Source of the DNA: Paenibacillus cellulosilyticus
GTDB lineage: Bacteria > Bacillota > Bacilli > Paenibacillales > Paenibacillaceae
Assembly: GCF_003182255.1 (NCBI RefSeq)
Contig: NZ_QGTQ01000020.1
Location: 46,641-110,640 of the forward strand
Direction of reading: 5' to 3'
DNA: 64,000 nt
The notes beneath the pieces were generated by a model. That model saw nothing but the letters and a program-made list of their open reading frames with translations, was not told the origin of the DNA and made no database searches. Positions 34,288 through 43,967 of the stretch are shown here, in pieces (the stretch's first letter is position 1; every line of letters begins with the position of its first letter). Position numbers and translations under genes: made by a program.

Positions 34288-34869
34288 ATGATTCCATTTT
34301 CATTCGAAATCGTGAATGATTCGACGATCAATATCGAATATGTTTACGGCAGTGAGAAATTTATTCTGAATCTGTTCCTCCGCCACGGCGTATGGACGCT
34401 TCACCCGTTCGACGGCATGCTGCTGGGCAATCGCGACCTGTGCCGCAGCGTCATTGCCGATCTGATTCGCAACAAAGAGTTCCAGATCATGTTGGCCAAG
34501 CAGGGCATCGCCATGTCGAGTCTTCGCACGACAATCGACCTGGAACCATCCTCCTCGGAGCCCGAGACGCGCGCAAGACGTGAGCCAGACTGGGAGCCCG
34601 AACCAGAGGCAGGTTCAATTGACGATATACGGGAGTTCATTGAGTACAATACGATCGACGACATCATTGATCTCGAGCTGACCCAGCTGGACAAGAAGAT
34701 CGAGTTCTACGGCGAGATCTTGAAATATGTTTTCATGCAAAACCTCGGTCCCGGCGATCCAGAGTTCGATAAGATCCAAAGCCTGCAGCGGACGTTCAAG
34801 GAAACGCGAGAGCGGATCGCGGGTCATAAGGATTTTGATTTTGGCGGGGGGAATCGGAAGAGGTTTTAG
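34288..34869 (+). CDS. Unknown protein next to the ter operon
   Basis: A 193-residue acidic protein with no family I can name. The N-terminal half looks like a small beta-rich domain (FSFEIVNDSTINIEYVYGSEKFILNL); a Pro/Glu/Arg-rich linker follows (residues about 90-115); then a helical segment with ELTQLDKKIEFYGEILKYVFMQ and a basic tail (NRKRF). No signal peptide. The ATG at 34288 is preferred to TTG 34285 because GGGGGA is six bases upstream. It is separated from terC by a terminator, so it may be an independent unit. Confidence 0.68.
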   Translation: MIPFSFEIVNDSTINIEYVYGSEKFILNLFLRHGVWTLHPFDGMLLGNRDLCRSVIADLIRNKEFQIMLAKQGIAMSSLRTTIDLEPSSSEPETRARREPDWEPEPEAGSIDDIREFIEYNTIDDIIDLELTQLDKKIEFYGEILKYVFMQNLGPGDPEFDKIQSLQRTFKETRERIAGHKDFDFGGGNRKRF

Positions 34870-35090
34870 TTGTCGAGATTAAATACGCAGCTGTTGACTC
34901 TTTAGTAGATGAGCACATCTATCTAGGGAGTCTTTTTAATTGCAGCTTTAGCGATTCTTTAAGTAATATCATTGATCAAAAACTGGAAAGTATATATTGA
35001 ATCCCCTATATCTATCACAACAATGAATGGTCCAGCGTTATAAGAGAGTAAGTGTATGTACGCTACATTAATGTGAACAGGAGAATTGCA

Positions 35091-35636
35091 ATGGGTTTAA
35101 CAATGACTTTTCCTACTAATATCATTACTTATAAGCCTTATGAATTACAGAACTGGTTGGAAGGTAGTAGATCAGATTGCTCTGATGAGTACCTAAAGGG
35201 TCTGATGGGTCGTGATGGGAACTATGCCGTTACCGGATTTGTAGAGTATATAGCAGGAAAGCATTACGAATCGTTAGGTTATCGCTATACGCACAGATTC
35301 GGAATTTTTGGCGGTAACAAAATCGGAACTTTCCCTGAGTCAGATGAAATACTGAGGCAAAGGTTTGGAGATGAGCTTTTTATTGCAAGCAGGAGTTTGT
35401 ATCCCTCATTCCGAAACATCAAGTTCGAACTGCCGGACTTAATGATTTTCTCCGAGGATTGCTCCTACGTTAAGTTTGTCGAAGTGAAAAGAGCTAGGAA
35501 GGACCATCTTCGTGAGCCACAGGCACGAGGGCTGGCGCTGCTTGCGTTATTACTTAACTGCGATGTGGAAGTTTGTGAGGTTTACGCTGAGGAGGATGCG
35601 GAGACAGCTAAAGCTATAAGCTGGGAGTTCGCATAA
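35091..35636 (+). CDS. VRR-NUC/PD-(D/E)XK nuclease-like protein
   Basis: A 181-residue protein whose C-terminal half fits a VRR-NUC-like nuclease: ELPDLMIF (active-site Asp), then KFVEVKRARKDHLREPQARGLALLALL, giving the D...ExK core with a downstream Gln helix. The N-terminal half (YAVTGFVEYIAGKHYESLGYRYTH) is consistent with the first helix and Glu of such domains. The ATG at 35091 has AGGAG upstream. It is alone between the ter region and the RHS locus, with a strong terminator after it. Possible defence or repair nuclease; role unknown. Confidence 0.62.
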   Translation: MGLTMTFPTNIITYKPYELQNWLEGSRSDCSDEYLKGLMGRDGNYAVTGFVEYIAGKHYESLGYRYTHRFGIFGGNKIGTFPESDEILRQRFGDELFIASRSLYPSFRNIKFELPDLMIFSEDCSYVKFVEVKRARKDHLREPQARGLALLALLLNCDVEVCEVYAEEDAETAKAISWEFA

Positions 35637-35663
35637 GTGCTGATAGAATCAAGGGACTTTAAA

Positions 35664-35710
35664 ATAGGCTGCTGCGTTGGTGAATAGCCAATGCAGCAGC
35701 CTATTACTTA
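35664..35710 (+). terminator. Terminator after the nuclease-like gene
   Basis: ATAGGCTGCTGCGTTGG pairs with CCAATGCAGCAGCCTAT with one G-T pair, then TACTTATTCCCTTTC. The rest of the spacer to 35999 is AT-rich and shows no gene; it should hold the LamG gene promoter. Confidence 0.85.
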
Positions 35711-35999
35711 TTCCCTTTCTTTCTGACATAGTGCGATTGTTGGAGGTGTATTAGAGAAATGAGAATATTCTTTTAAAAGAAGTATTTGTATCTTTTCGTG
35801 TGATGATATTAACTGACTTGGATTTGGATATGATTCAGTCTGTAAATTATTATGGTAAAATTAATTAAAATATTATAAAATATTTTGGTGTTTTCCATTT
35901 ATATGAAAGGGTGGCTTAGTTGTGAGAATGGGATTAGGAGTTGCTTGATTGAGATTAAACTATGATTTACATACCTCCATTAGAGAAAGGATTAAGTGA

Positions 36000-37889
36000 A
36001 TGAGCACAAAACGAATAACACTCATGTCTATTGCTCTATTATGTTTCTTACTACTTATTTCAGGAGTAGCTAACGCAGCGGGAAGTTTGACTTACATTTA
36101 CACAAACGATGGGAAATTGCTATACGTTAAGAATTCCGACGGGACGTATATCAAGTACATATACGATGCTAATGGGAACACGACGAAGAAACAGAAAGTA
36201 AACATAAGTCCCAAATCATCATTGACGTTTGCAAAAGATAAAGTGCTTACTATCTCTCCAAATCTCTCTTTGGCCACAACGGGTAAAACTACAGTTGAGT
36301 TCTGGATGTATTGGGATGGAAGTTCAAGTACTGCTATGCCCTTTACATTCAGCACCAAATTAAGTATGTACCTCTCAGGTGGTTATTTCGGATTCAATAC
36401 TTTTAGTTCAGACATTATCGGAGTATCCTCTGCGGGACTCGCTAATAAATGGGTTCATGTGGCGGCTGTTTTCCCCAATAACAGTGTATTAACACCTTCG
36501 AATTGTGAATTGTATATCGACGGAGTTAAGCAGAATATTCAACAGGTTAAAGGAACAACAACTGTATTAAGGCCTGTTTCGAAATCTGCTACCATTGGTG
36601 GTTATATACAAGATGGCGTTCAGAAGTATGCTTTTGGTGGGAAATTAGCGAATTTCAGAATATGGGATAAAGCGAGAACGGGACAAGAAATTCAAAGTAA
36701 TTTCTACAAGGAAATGAAAGGCAATGAATCCAATCTGGTAGGTCAATGGTTGATGCCAAGTGAGCCGCTAAGTTCATTGCCTTTTGATAAAACAAAGGTT
36801 ATTAGCTTGGCTAATTTAGATACGAATAAGGTAAGCAGTGGGGGCAATACGGTTGACTTCTGGATGTATTGGGATGGCGTTGAGAACTCGATCCCGTTTA
36901 CTTGGAGCTCTGGTTACAAGCTCGTGTTCCGTAATGGTTATTTTGGATTTAGTACGAATAGTTCTGATCTTATAGGGATTTCATCAACAGATCTTAAGAA
37001 TAAGTGGATTCATATTACGGCTGTGTTCCCGAACAGTACGATTAAAGCGGATACCTGTCAGCTATATGTGAATGGCGTCAAACAAACGTTGACACAAGCT
37101 GCAGGTACAACAGCCTCAAGCGTTGCAACTTCCACCACTGCATATATTGGAGGCTATCAAAGCGACGCAGGCCAAACTTCTTCTCTCTTCGGCGGAAAGC
37201 TATCCGATTTAAGAATTTGGAATAGTAGTAGAACACAAGCAGATATTCAAAACGATATGTATAGAACGTTGTCTCTCAGTGAGTCTAATTTGGCAGGGGA
37301 ATGGTTGTTAGCATCGGAACCGTCAAAGGCAACAACGCTAGTAACAAATGCGTATTCGTATTCCGATGTTGATGTGAATACCACTAGCGGGGGATATAAC
37401 ACGGTTGAGTTCTGGATGTATTGGGCAGGAGGATCGGGTGATATGCCATTCGCATGGAGTACACAATATGGCCTGTACTTCAGCTCGGGTAATTTTGGGT
37501 TTAATACCTTTAAATCAGACATAATCGGTATTGATGCAACTAGTTATAAAAAAACCTGGGTCCATGTCGCTGCTGTATTCCCGAATGGTGTTCCGACAAC
37601 AACAACAGCTGAATTGTACATCAATGGGGTTAAGCAAAATATCCAACAGCTTGCAGGTACGACAACTTCGTCCGTGTTAGCGTCAAAAACATTAAGTGTA
37701 GGTGCATTTGAAGTAGGATCCAAGAGGAAATACGAATTTAGTGGGAAACTAGCGAATGTCCAGGTATGGAATAAAAAACTTGATCAGAATCAGATTATTA
37801 GCGATATGTACAGAGTTTACCCCGATAATACATCTTCGCGAACTAGTCTGAAAATGGTTACAGATGATTTCTATATCATCGAAAGTTAA
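36000..37889 (+). CDS. Secreted protein with three LamG-like lectin domains
   Basis: A 629-residue secreted protein. The signal peptide is MSTKRITLMSIALLCFLLLI... with cleavage near VANAAG. Residues about 28-62 hold YD-repeat-like units (LTYIYTNDGKLLYVKNSDGTYIKYIYDANGNTTKKQK truncated here to its key YxYDANGN motif), as in RHS proteins. Three concanavalin A-like/LamG repeats follow (starting near residues 96, 282 and 467), each with VEFWMYWDG or its variant, IIG, KW(V/I)H(V/I), ELYI(D/N)GVKQ and GGKL. It lies 40 bases before the subtilase-RHS gene and is probably its partner at the cell surface. AAAGGA precedes the ATG. Confidence 0.85.
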   Translation: MSTKRITLMSIALLCFLLLISGVANAAGSLTYIYTNDGKLLYVKNSDGTYIKYIYDANGNTTKKQKVNISPKSSLTFAKDKVLTISPNLSLATTGKTTVEFWMYWDGSSSTAMPFTFSTKLSMYLSGGYFGFNTFSSDIIGVSSAGLANKWVHVAAVFPNNSVLTPSNCELYIDGVKQNIQQVKGTTTVLRPVSKSATIGGYIQDGVQKYAFGGKLANFRIWDKARTGQEIQSNFYKEMKGNESNLVGQWLMPSEPLSSLPFDKTKVISLANLDTNKVSSGGNTVDFWMYWDGVENSIPFTWSSGYKLVFRNGYFGFSTNSSDLIGISSTDLKNKWIHITAVFPNSTIKADTCQLYVNGVKQTLTQAAGTTASSVATSTTAYIGGYQSDAGQTSSLFGGKLSDLRIWNSSRTQADIQNDMYRTLSLSESNLAGEWLLASEPSKATTLVTNAYSYSDVDVNTTSGGYNTVEFWMYWAGGSGDMPFAWSTQYGLYFSSGNFGFNTFKSDIIGIDATSYKKTWVHVAAVFPNGVPTTTTAELYINGVKQNIQQLAGTTTSSVLASKTLSVGAFEVGSKRKYEFSGKLANVQVWNKKLDQNQIISDMYRVYPDNTSSRTSLKMVTDDFYIIES

Positions 37890-37929
37890 ATGGTCGTTGA
37901 TGCGATTAACTCTAGTTGGAGGTTTTGGT

Positions 37930-40900
37930 GTGAGAAAATTTAGATTCAAGTACCCTATTATATTCGTACTTATTATTTCGATGCTTTCGTCCAATGTTTA
38001 TGGCTTAGGTGAGGTTTCTGCTGACAAAGCAACAGAGGCTGCAACGGATACACCTCAAGTAGTAAGCGAAAACGGGAATTACCTTGTTAAATTCAAGGAT
38101 GCAGATAAAGGAAAGAAGAGCCTCGACAAGAGAACAAAGAAAGAAAAGAAACATTATAAGAATATTTCACTTACTGAGGTTGAGCTCACATCAGAGGATC
38201 TGATCGCGCTTCAACAGGACGACAATGTGGAATATATTGAACCGGATTCCGCAATTAACAAGGCGGACGAAGATTTTAGTCTCTCAGAAATTCAAATCGA
38301 TGTACCTAAAGCATTCGAAGAGAATGTATCCGGTCAAGGCGTGAAGGTCGCGGTATTTGATACGGGTGTAAATACGGAATCTAGCGATCTATTTGTTAGT
38401 GGCGGGGCATCATTCGTTGACAATGAATCTACTTATGATGACTTGAATGGACATGGTACGGCGGTGGCAAGTGTGCTAGCCGCTCTTAGGAATGGGCAAG
38501 GTTTAGTAGGTGTTGCTCCTAATGTAGAGCTTTATGCGGTAAAAGTTATGGACCAGACTGGGGCGGGCGCATACAGTCAAGTCATTCAAGGTATTGATTG
38601 GGCTATTGATAATCATATGGATATTATCAATATGAGCTTTACGGGAACGGCCTATTCGCAGGCACTGAAGGAAGCGATCGATAAAGCCCAACAAAACGGC
38701 ATATTAGTTGTCGCGGCAGCAGGCAACGATCAAGCTTTTCAAGCCGGTTATCCAGCAGCTTATGACACTGTCATTTCGGTAGGGGCGGTCGATTCGAATA
38801 ATCAGATTGCCGACTTCTCCAACAGGGGGAAAGTAGATTTAGTCGCACCTGGCGTCAACGTTGATGTTTTGTCCCTCGAGGATCAATGGATTCCGGAGAG
38901 CGGGACTTCCTTTGCCGCATCAGAGGTAACAGGAGTAGCGGCGCTTCTGAAAGAGAAGAGCCCGGCATTGACCGTAGATGAACTGCGCAGCCAGCTGCAA
39001 TCCACAGCTAAACCACTTGGCGATCCGACGGTTTATGGACATGGACTGGTTAATGCCTATCAAGCCGTAATGAACATTATAGACGATGCGAATTCGACTA
39101 CACCGATCGATATACCGGATGACCAAACATCCGATAGTGATCTGCCAATCATGAATCTCCCTGAGACGGTGACAGAATTCGTTCCAGACAATGATGAACC
39201 TTTAGAAGAACAATTGATTAAACCAGCAGCTTCGTATACGTTGGACGCTAATTCACAGCTAGGTCTTCAGGCGATGCGCTTCAAAACCGATCAAGCCCCT
39301 TACTCGGTTCAATCTGCACTAAACGAAGACATCTCAACGATGACGGGCGGATTGTCGATCTCGGCTGGCGATCTTACATTACCAGGTAGGAATGGCTTGT
39401 CTTTTACACTCAGCCGTACCTATAGCACCGAAGATTCTATCTTCTATAAGGAAAACATGGAGCCTTTCCTATATTGTGTATGTAACATCACATTCAATTA
39501 TTTCAAATATCAGGAAACGAAGACAGACACGACACAGCCAACTAAAGTAGCTGGATCTGACAGCACCGGAAAAGTGTCCTATAATTCGGCTGCAGAACCT
39601 TACTCTGGCGGCAGTCTTATGAATAATGTATGGTCAGCGCAACGGTTCGGAAGCTATTTGGGCTCTAAAGTAGGGCAAGTCTATGCGACAACAGATTGGT
39701 CAGGACCAGATAGCAAAGGCGTTTATACTCGGAATGTAGTAGGAGTCTCCTCAACCCCGAGTTTCGTTTATAGTCAGAGTTCTGAAGTCTATCTTGGGTT
39801 CAAGTCTCGTCTATGGGGGCAACCGGCGGATGAGATACAATTTCCGATTGGTAAAGGCTGGTCCTGGAATGTTCCATATATCGAGTATGAGAAGGAAAAC
39901 GGCGTAAGTTTGAGATTCCTTCATCTGCCTGGGAAAGGGACTTACCAAATCGATGGGACGAAGTTGTCGAAGTATCCTTGGAATGATATCGCCGTATCAT
40001 CAAATACTTCCATCACTGTGAATGGGGTACAGTCAACTACTGCAGTTAAGGTAACTGGAGGTTTGACGTATTATTTCTCAGCGGGTGGGAAAGTGATTCA
40101 AATTGCGGATAATTATCAGAACGCGATCACGTTCACGTATTCCACGCAAGGTTCCTATGTGGATGTGTTGACCAGCATTCAAGATCCCGTAGGAAATACA
40201 ATTAATATTGCTTACACGCCTACCCAGGTCACTTTGACGCTTGGAAGTAAGCAAGTCATCTATACGAAATCGTCAGGGACATATACGAATCCGGCCGAAC
40301 CATATGAACAAAGCACGATTGAAACATTAAGTTCAGTAAAGGATGTACAAGGTAACACTACAAATTATGAATATGAGATCAAAGACTTCAAAGAAAACTT
40401 GGGAACGCCAGGGTCGAACAAATATGCCTTATTAACTGCTGTTCAAGGGCCTACTGGAGTCGTGACACATTATGAGTACGAGAATGCTCCAACTACAAGA
40501 AATCAACAAAATTCTTGGAGAGAAGTATACCGTCTTACCAAACGCTATGATCATTATACCGATGCGCTGTATTCACCGACAACGCGAGATGTCAATGTGC
40601 AAACGCTCTCCTACAATGCAGATATGGGGAGTGGTGAATATAATACAAGCAAAACTTTCTCTTCAACAATGTCGGATGGGCTGAGTTCGACGGTCTTCAC
40701 GTACTTGAGAGATTACAAGGCTCTCTCCACCACGACGGCATTTGCGTTAACCAGCGTGTCCGCAACTGCGGGGGGCTTACAACAAACGCAGAGCTATCAA
40801 TATAATGATACTTTGAAGCCTATACCGAATACGACTACCATTCAGAATACGAATACGCAAACGCAAGAGAAGTCGGAGGCCGTTGTAACGACGCAGGTAT

Positions 40901-43900
40901 ACGACGATTATGGGCATATTACTTCTACTACAAATGCATTAAATGTGACGACGCAGCAGTCTTATGACGCTTCGACACATCTGCTATACAGGGTCACCCA
41001 ACCGATCGACGCCACGCAAACGCTAGTTACGACGTATGAACGTGATTCGTATGGCGGGATCGCTGATATTTATTTAAGACAAAATAGCTATAACGGAACA
41101 TTGCTTAAACAATATCATTATGATCGAGACATTTATGGGAATATCGTATCTGCCAGTGTATCAGATGGTGTAAGTACTAATACACAGACATTAACCTATG
41201 GCACGGCATATAAATCTGCGTTTCCAACAAAGCAAACCAACTCCGTTATAGATGCCAATAGTGCGAGTTCAACAGTTGCCGTTAGCGGTACCTATGATAT
41301 TCAAACCGGTTTGTTGTCTAGTATTACGGACGGAAATGGAAATACGACGAGCTATGCCTATGATCTATACGGGCGGCTTACGAGCATCCAGTATCCGAAA
41401 TTGTCAGATTTAGGCGTGACAAAAGCTTCCGTCGCTTATTCGGATACGAAGAACACGATTACATCTACCGATGAAAAAGGTAGGAAACAAGAGATAGACT
41501 ATGATCCACTCGGACGGTTGCAGTCCACAGGATATTTGACTACAGTCTTTAATGTCGTCTCCAAACAGGATTACGATGATTACGGTCGACTGGCTTGGTC
41601 CGAAGATGCCAAGGGCAATCGTACCACTTACGGGTATCAGTTGCTTCCGACGGGTACGAAAGTTACTGTGACTGCTCCGAACTTAGGTGTGAGCAGCGAG
41701 GAAGAAGATGTTATTCATCGAACGAAGACTAGTATTGATGCCGAAGGGAACAAATCGGTTCAAACCTTCGACAAGCTGGGACAACTCGTATCAGTAACGA
41801 CTACGACCAATAAAAACGAAGTGACTACCCAATCGTTCCAGTATAATTCTATTGGTTTGACAATAAAGGAGACGGATCCGAATCAGAACGAGACCACCTA
41901 CAGCTATGATGCTCTGGGAAGACTAACTTCGGTTACGCAAATACCGGATAAGCAAACAGGAGCAGCAGAAGTAACGCAGTATAAGTACAATCCTTTGGAT
42001 CTGGTTACGGCTATCATTCATCCGGATCAAACACAAGACACGAAATTTTATGATGAGTTAGGAAGGTTGATTAAACAGGCTGGACCGGATGGCAAGACCG
42101 ACAAGACCTTCTATGACGGTAACGGAAATGTCATTCAGACAACCGATCTTAAAGGTCAGACCTTCAACTACGTCTATAATGCACGCAACTGGTTAATGTC
42201 CAAGCAATCACCGAATTCCACGATCAGCTATACGTATTTTGCGGACGGAGACCGCAAAACGATGACCGATGGAACGGGGACGACCTCCTACCAGTATGAT
42301 TCATATCGGAATCTGTTAAGCAATGTAACATTCCCAGATACGAAGTCGTTGACATACACGTATGACGAGAACGGAAACCGGATAACGATGAGCGGCCTAT
42401 TCGGTCTGAATGTCGGGTATACCTACAACAACATGAACCAATTGGACACGGTCAAATCGAGCTCCGCAACAGCAGCACATTATGACTATTATAAGAACGG
42501 TTTGGCCAAAATGTCGACGCTCGGCAACGGATATACGGTGGAATACGTATACAATGGTGCAAATCTAACTTCTCTTACGCAGAAGAAGAACGGTTCAAGC
42601 ACGACCCAAGGCTACTCCTATACGTATGACAAGAATGGCAATATGCAATCGCTCAATGAAACCGGAGATAATGTCAAGAGCGGCACATTTACGTATGACG
42701 GACTGAATCGAATCCAAACCTCTAGTCTCAATAGCGAAGTCTATTCTTACGATAGCAGAGGGAATCGGACGACACTCCAATCCTCAGCGACACTTGGAAC
42801 GGCATCTGAGGTTTCCTATCAATACGATGATTGGAATCAGTTGACACAAGTTACAACCGCTGATAGTAAAGTGGTAAAATATACGTACAACGGAGACGGC
42901 CTCTTATATGAACGTGATGATAGTGGCGTGAAAAACCGCTATTATTATGATGGTACGAATGTAGTGGCAATCGGTCTCGTCAATTCAGATGGTACTGTAT
43001 CCGTGAAGGCGCAATACGTTCGTGGTAACGGGCTGATCAGTACAATAGACGCCCAGAGTCAGAACTATTACTACTTAACCAACGGGCACGGAGATGTGAC
43101 GGAGCTGCGCGATAAGAGCGGAGGACTCGTCAATCAATACACCTATGATCTATGGGGTAGCCCTAATATAGTGTCCGAGAAGGTGTACAATCCGTTCCTG
43201 TATTCAGGCGAGATGTGGGATTCAACGACACAGCTTCAATACTTGAGAGCCCGCTGGTATGATCCAAGTGAGGGACGTTTTATAAATAAGGATACGTATG
43301 AAGGGGATATTACGAATCCCTTGACGTTGAATCTTTATACGTATGTGGAGAATAATCCGCTTATTTATCTAGATCCATCAGGTAATCACAAAGTAAAATG
43401 GACAACTGATGTGGAGGGAAAAAGAAAGTACACAATCCTTCTAGATACACCAGGTTTTTGGGATTCACTTATGCTCATGTATAATTATGCTGCATCCCAA
43501 CCAGCTACCCCAGGAGAAGCTATAGGTCAAATGGCTGGAGAATATGTAACACAAATATTTGCTAGTAAAAAAGCTTGGAGTCTCTCGCCTACTGAGAGAG
43601 GAAAGCTAATCGAATACTTCTTAGCTACATCTTATTATGCAGACTGGGATAATGTTGGAGCATTGATGGGTGGTTACTTTCCTGTCATTGATTTTTATGA
43701 TAGAGATCACACGGTGATCAGTGTTAAAACTATGGATACAGACTCAAAAGCATATGCGAATAGAGACGCAATGTATCTGCAATTAACTTACTATGTAATA
43801 GCATTAAGAGATGCTAATATTCAAGTTGATGGAGTGGAGGTAGCGAATGAGAACAGAATCTTAGATATTTGGGTCAAGCCAGGACAGGCAGATGATATAG

Positions 43901-43965
43901 ACATTGAATATCTAAAAGAGCTTGCAGATGCTAATGGTATAATAATACAAGTAGAGGAGTTTTAG
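37930..43965 (+). CDS. Subtilase-RHS repeat fusion, candidate polymorphic toxin with nuclease C-terminus
   Basis: A 2011-residue secreted protein. In order: signal peptide (FKYPIIFVLIISMLSSNVYG); I9-like propeptide (GNYLVKFKD ... NVEYIEPDSAI); S8 subtilase with Asp144 (VAVFDTGVN), His175 (LNGHGTAVA) and Ser327 (GTSFAASEV); a DUF6531-like entry domain near residue 470; many YD/RHS repeats to about 1715; the RHS core ending YLDPSGN at 1818; and a 194-residue C-terminal domain with E..., PVIDFYD and SVKT, fitting a PD-(D/E)XK nuclease toxin. I start at GTG 37930 because GGAGG is seven bases upstream. The last domain is markedly more AT-rich than the core, a sign of module exchange. Confidence 0.88.
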   Translation: MRKFRFKYPIIFVLIISMLSSNVYGLGEVSADKATEAATDTPQVVSENGNYLVKFKDADKGKKSLDKRTKKEKKHYKNISLTEVELTSEDLIALQQDDNVEYIEPDSAINKADEDFSLSEIQIDVPKAFEENVSGQGVKVAVFDTGVNTESSDLFVSGGASFVDNESTYDDLNGHGTAVASVLAALRNGQGLVGVAPNVELYAVKVMDQTGAGAYSQVIQGIDWAIDNHMDIINMSFTGTAYSQALKEAIDKAQQNGILVVAAAGNDQAFQAGYPAAYDTVISVGAVDSNNQIADFSNRGKVDLVAPGVNVDVLSLEDQWIPESGTSFAASEVTGVAALLKEKSPALTVDELRSQLQSTAKPLGDPTVYGHGLVNAYQAVMNIIDDANSTTPIDIPDDQTSDSDLPIMNLPETVTEFVPDNDEPLEEQLIKPAASYTLDANSQLGLQAMRFKTDQAPYSVQSALNEDISTMTGGLSISAGDLTLPGRNGLSFTLSRTYSTEDSIFYKENMEPFLYCVCNITFNYFKYQETKTDTTQPTKVAGSDSTGKVSYNSAAEPYSGGSLMNNVWSAQRFGSYLGSKVGQVYATTDWSGPDSKGVYTRNVVGVSSTPSFVYSQSSEVYLGFKSRLWGQPADEIQFPIGKGWSWNVPYIEYEKENGVSLRFLHLPGKGTYQIDGTKLSKYPWNDIAVSSNTSITVNGVQSTTAVKVTGGLTYYFSAGGKVIQIADNYQNAITFTYSTQGSYVDVLTSIQDPVGNTINIAYTPTQVTLTLGSKQVIYTKSSGTYTNPAEPYEQSTIETLSSVKDVQGNTTNYEYEIKDFKENLGTPGSNKYALLTAVQGPTGVVTHYEYENAPTTRNQQNSWREVYRLTKRYDHYTDALYSPTTRDVNVQTLSYNADMGSGEYNTSKTFSSTMSDGLSSTVFTYLRDYKALSTTTAFALTSVSATAGGLQQTQSYQYNDTLKPIPNTTTIQNTNTQTQEKSEAVVTTQVYDDYGHITSTTNALNVTTQQSYDASTHLLYRVTQPIDATQTLVTTYERDSYGGIADIYLRQNSYNGTLLKQYHYDRDIYGNIVSASVSDGVSTNTQTLTYGTAYKSAFPTKQTNSVIDANSASSTVAVSGTYDIQTGLLSSITDGNGNTTSYAYDLYGRLTSIQYPKLSDLGVTKASVAYSDTKNTITSTDEKGRKQEIDYDPLGRLQSTGYLTTVFNVVSKQDYDDYGRLAWSEDAKGNRTTYGYQLLPTGTKVTVTAPNLGVSSEEEDVIHRTKTSIDAEGNKSVQTFDKLGQLVSVTTTTNKNEVTTQSFQYNSIGLTIKETDPNQNETTYSYDALGRLTSVTQIPDKQTGAAEVTQYKYNPLDLVTAIIHPDQTQDTKFYDELGRLIKQAGPDGKTDKTFYDGNGNVIQTTDLKGQTFNYVYNARNWLMSKQSPNSTISYTYFADGDRKTMTDGTGTTSYQYDSYRNLLSNVTFPDTKSLTYTYDENGNRITMSGLFGLNVGYTYNNMNQLDTVKSSSATAAHYDYYKNGLAKMSTLGNGYTVEYVYNGANLTSLTQKKNGSSTTQGYSYTYDKNGNMQSLNETGDNVKSGTFTYDGLNRIQTSSLNSEVYSYDSRGNRTTLQSSATLGTASEVSYQYDDWNQLTQVTTADSKVVKYTYNGDGLLYERDDSGVKNRYYYDGTNVVAIGLVNSDGTVSVKAQYVRGNGLISTIDAQSQNYYYLTNGHGDVTELRDKSGGLVNQYTYDLWGSPNIVSEKVYNPFLYSGEMWDSTTQLQYLRARWYDPSEGRFINKDTYEGDITNPLTLNLYTYVENNPLIYLDPSGNHKVKWTTDVEGKRKYTILLDTPGFWDSLMLMYNYAASQPATPGEAIGQMAGEYVTQIFASKKAWSLSPTERGKLIEYFLATSYYADWDNVGALMGGYFPVIDFYDRDHTVISVKTMDTDSKAYANRDAMYLQLTYYVIALRDANIQVDGVEVANENRILDIWVKPGQADDIDIEYLKELADANGIIIQVEEF

Positions 43966-43967
43966 AA

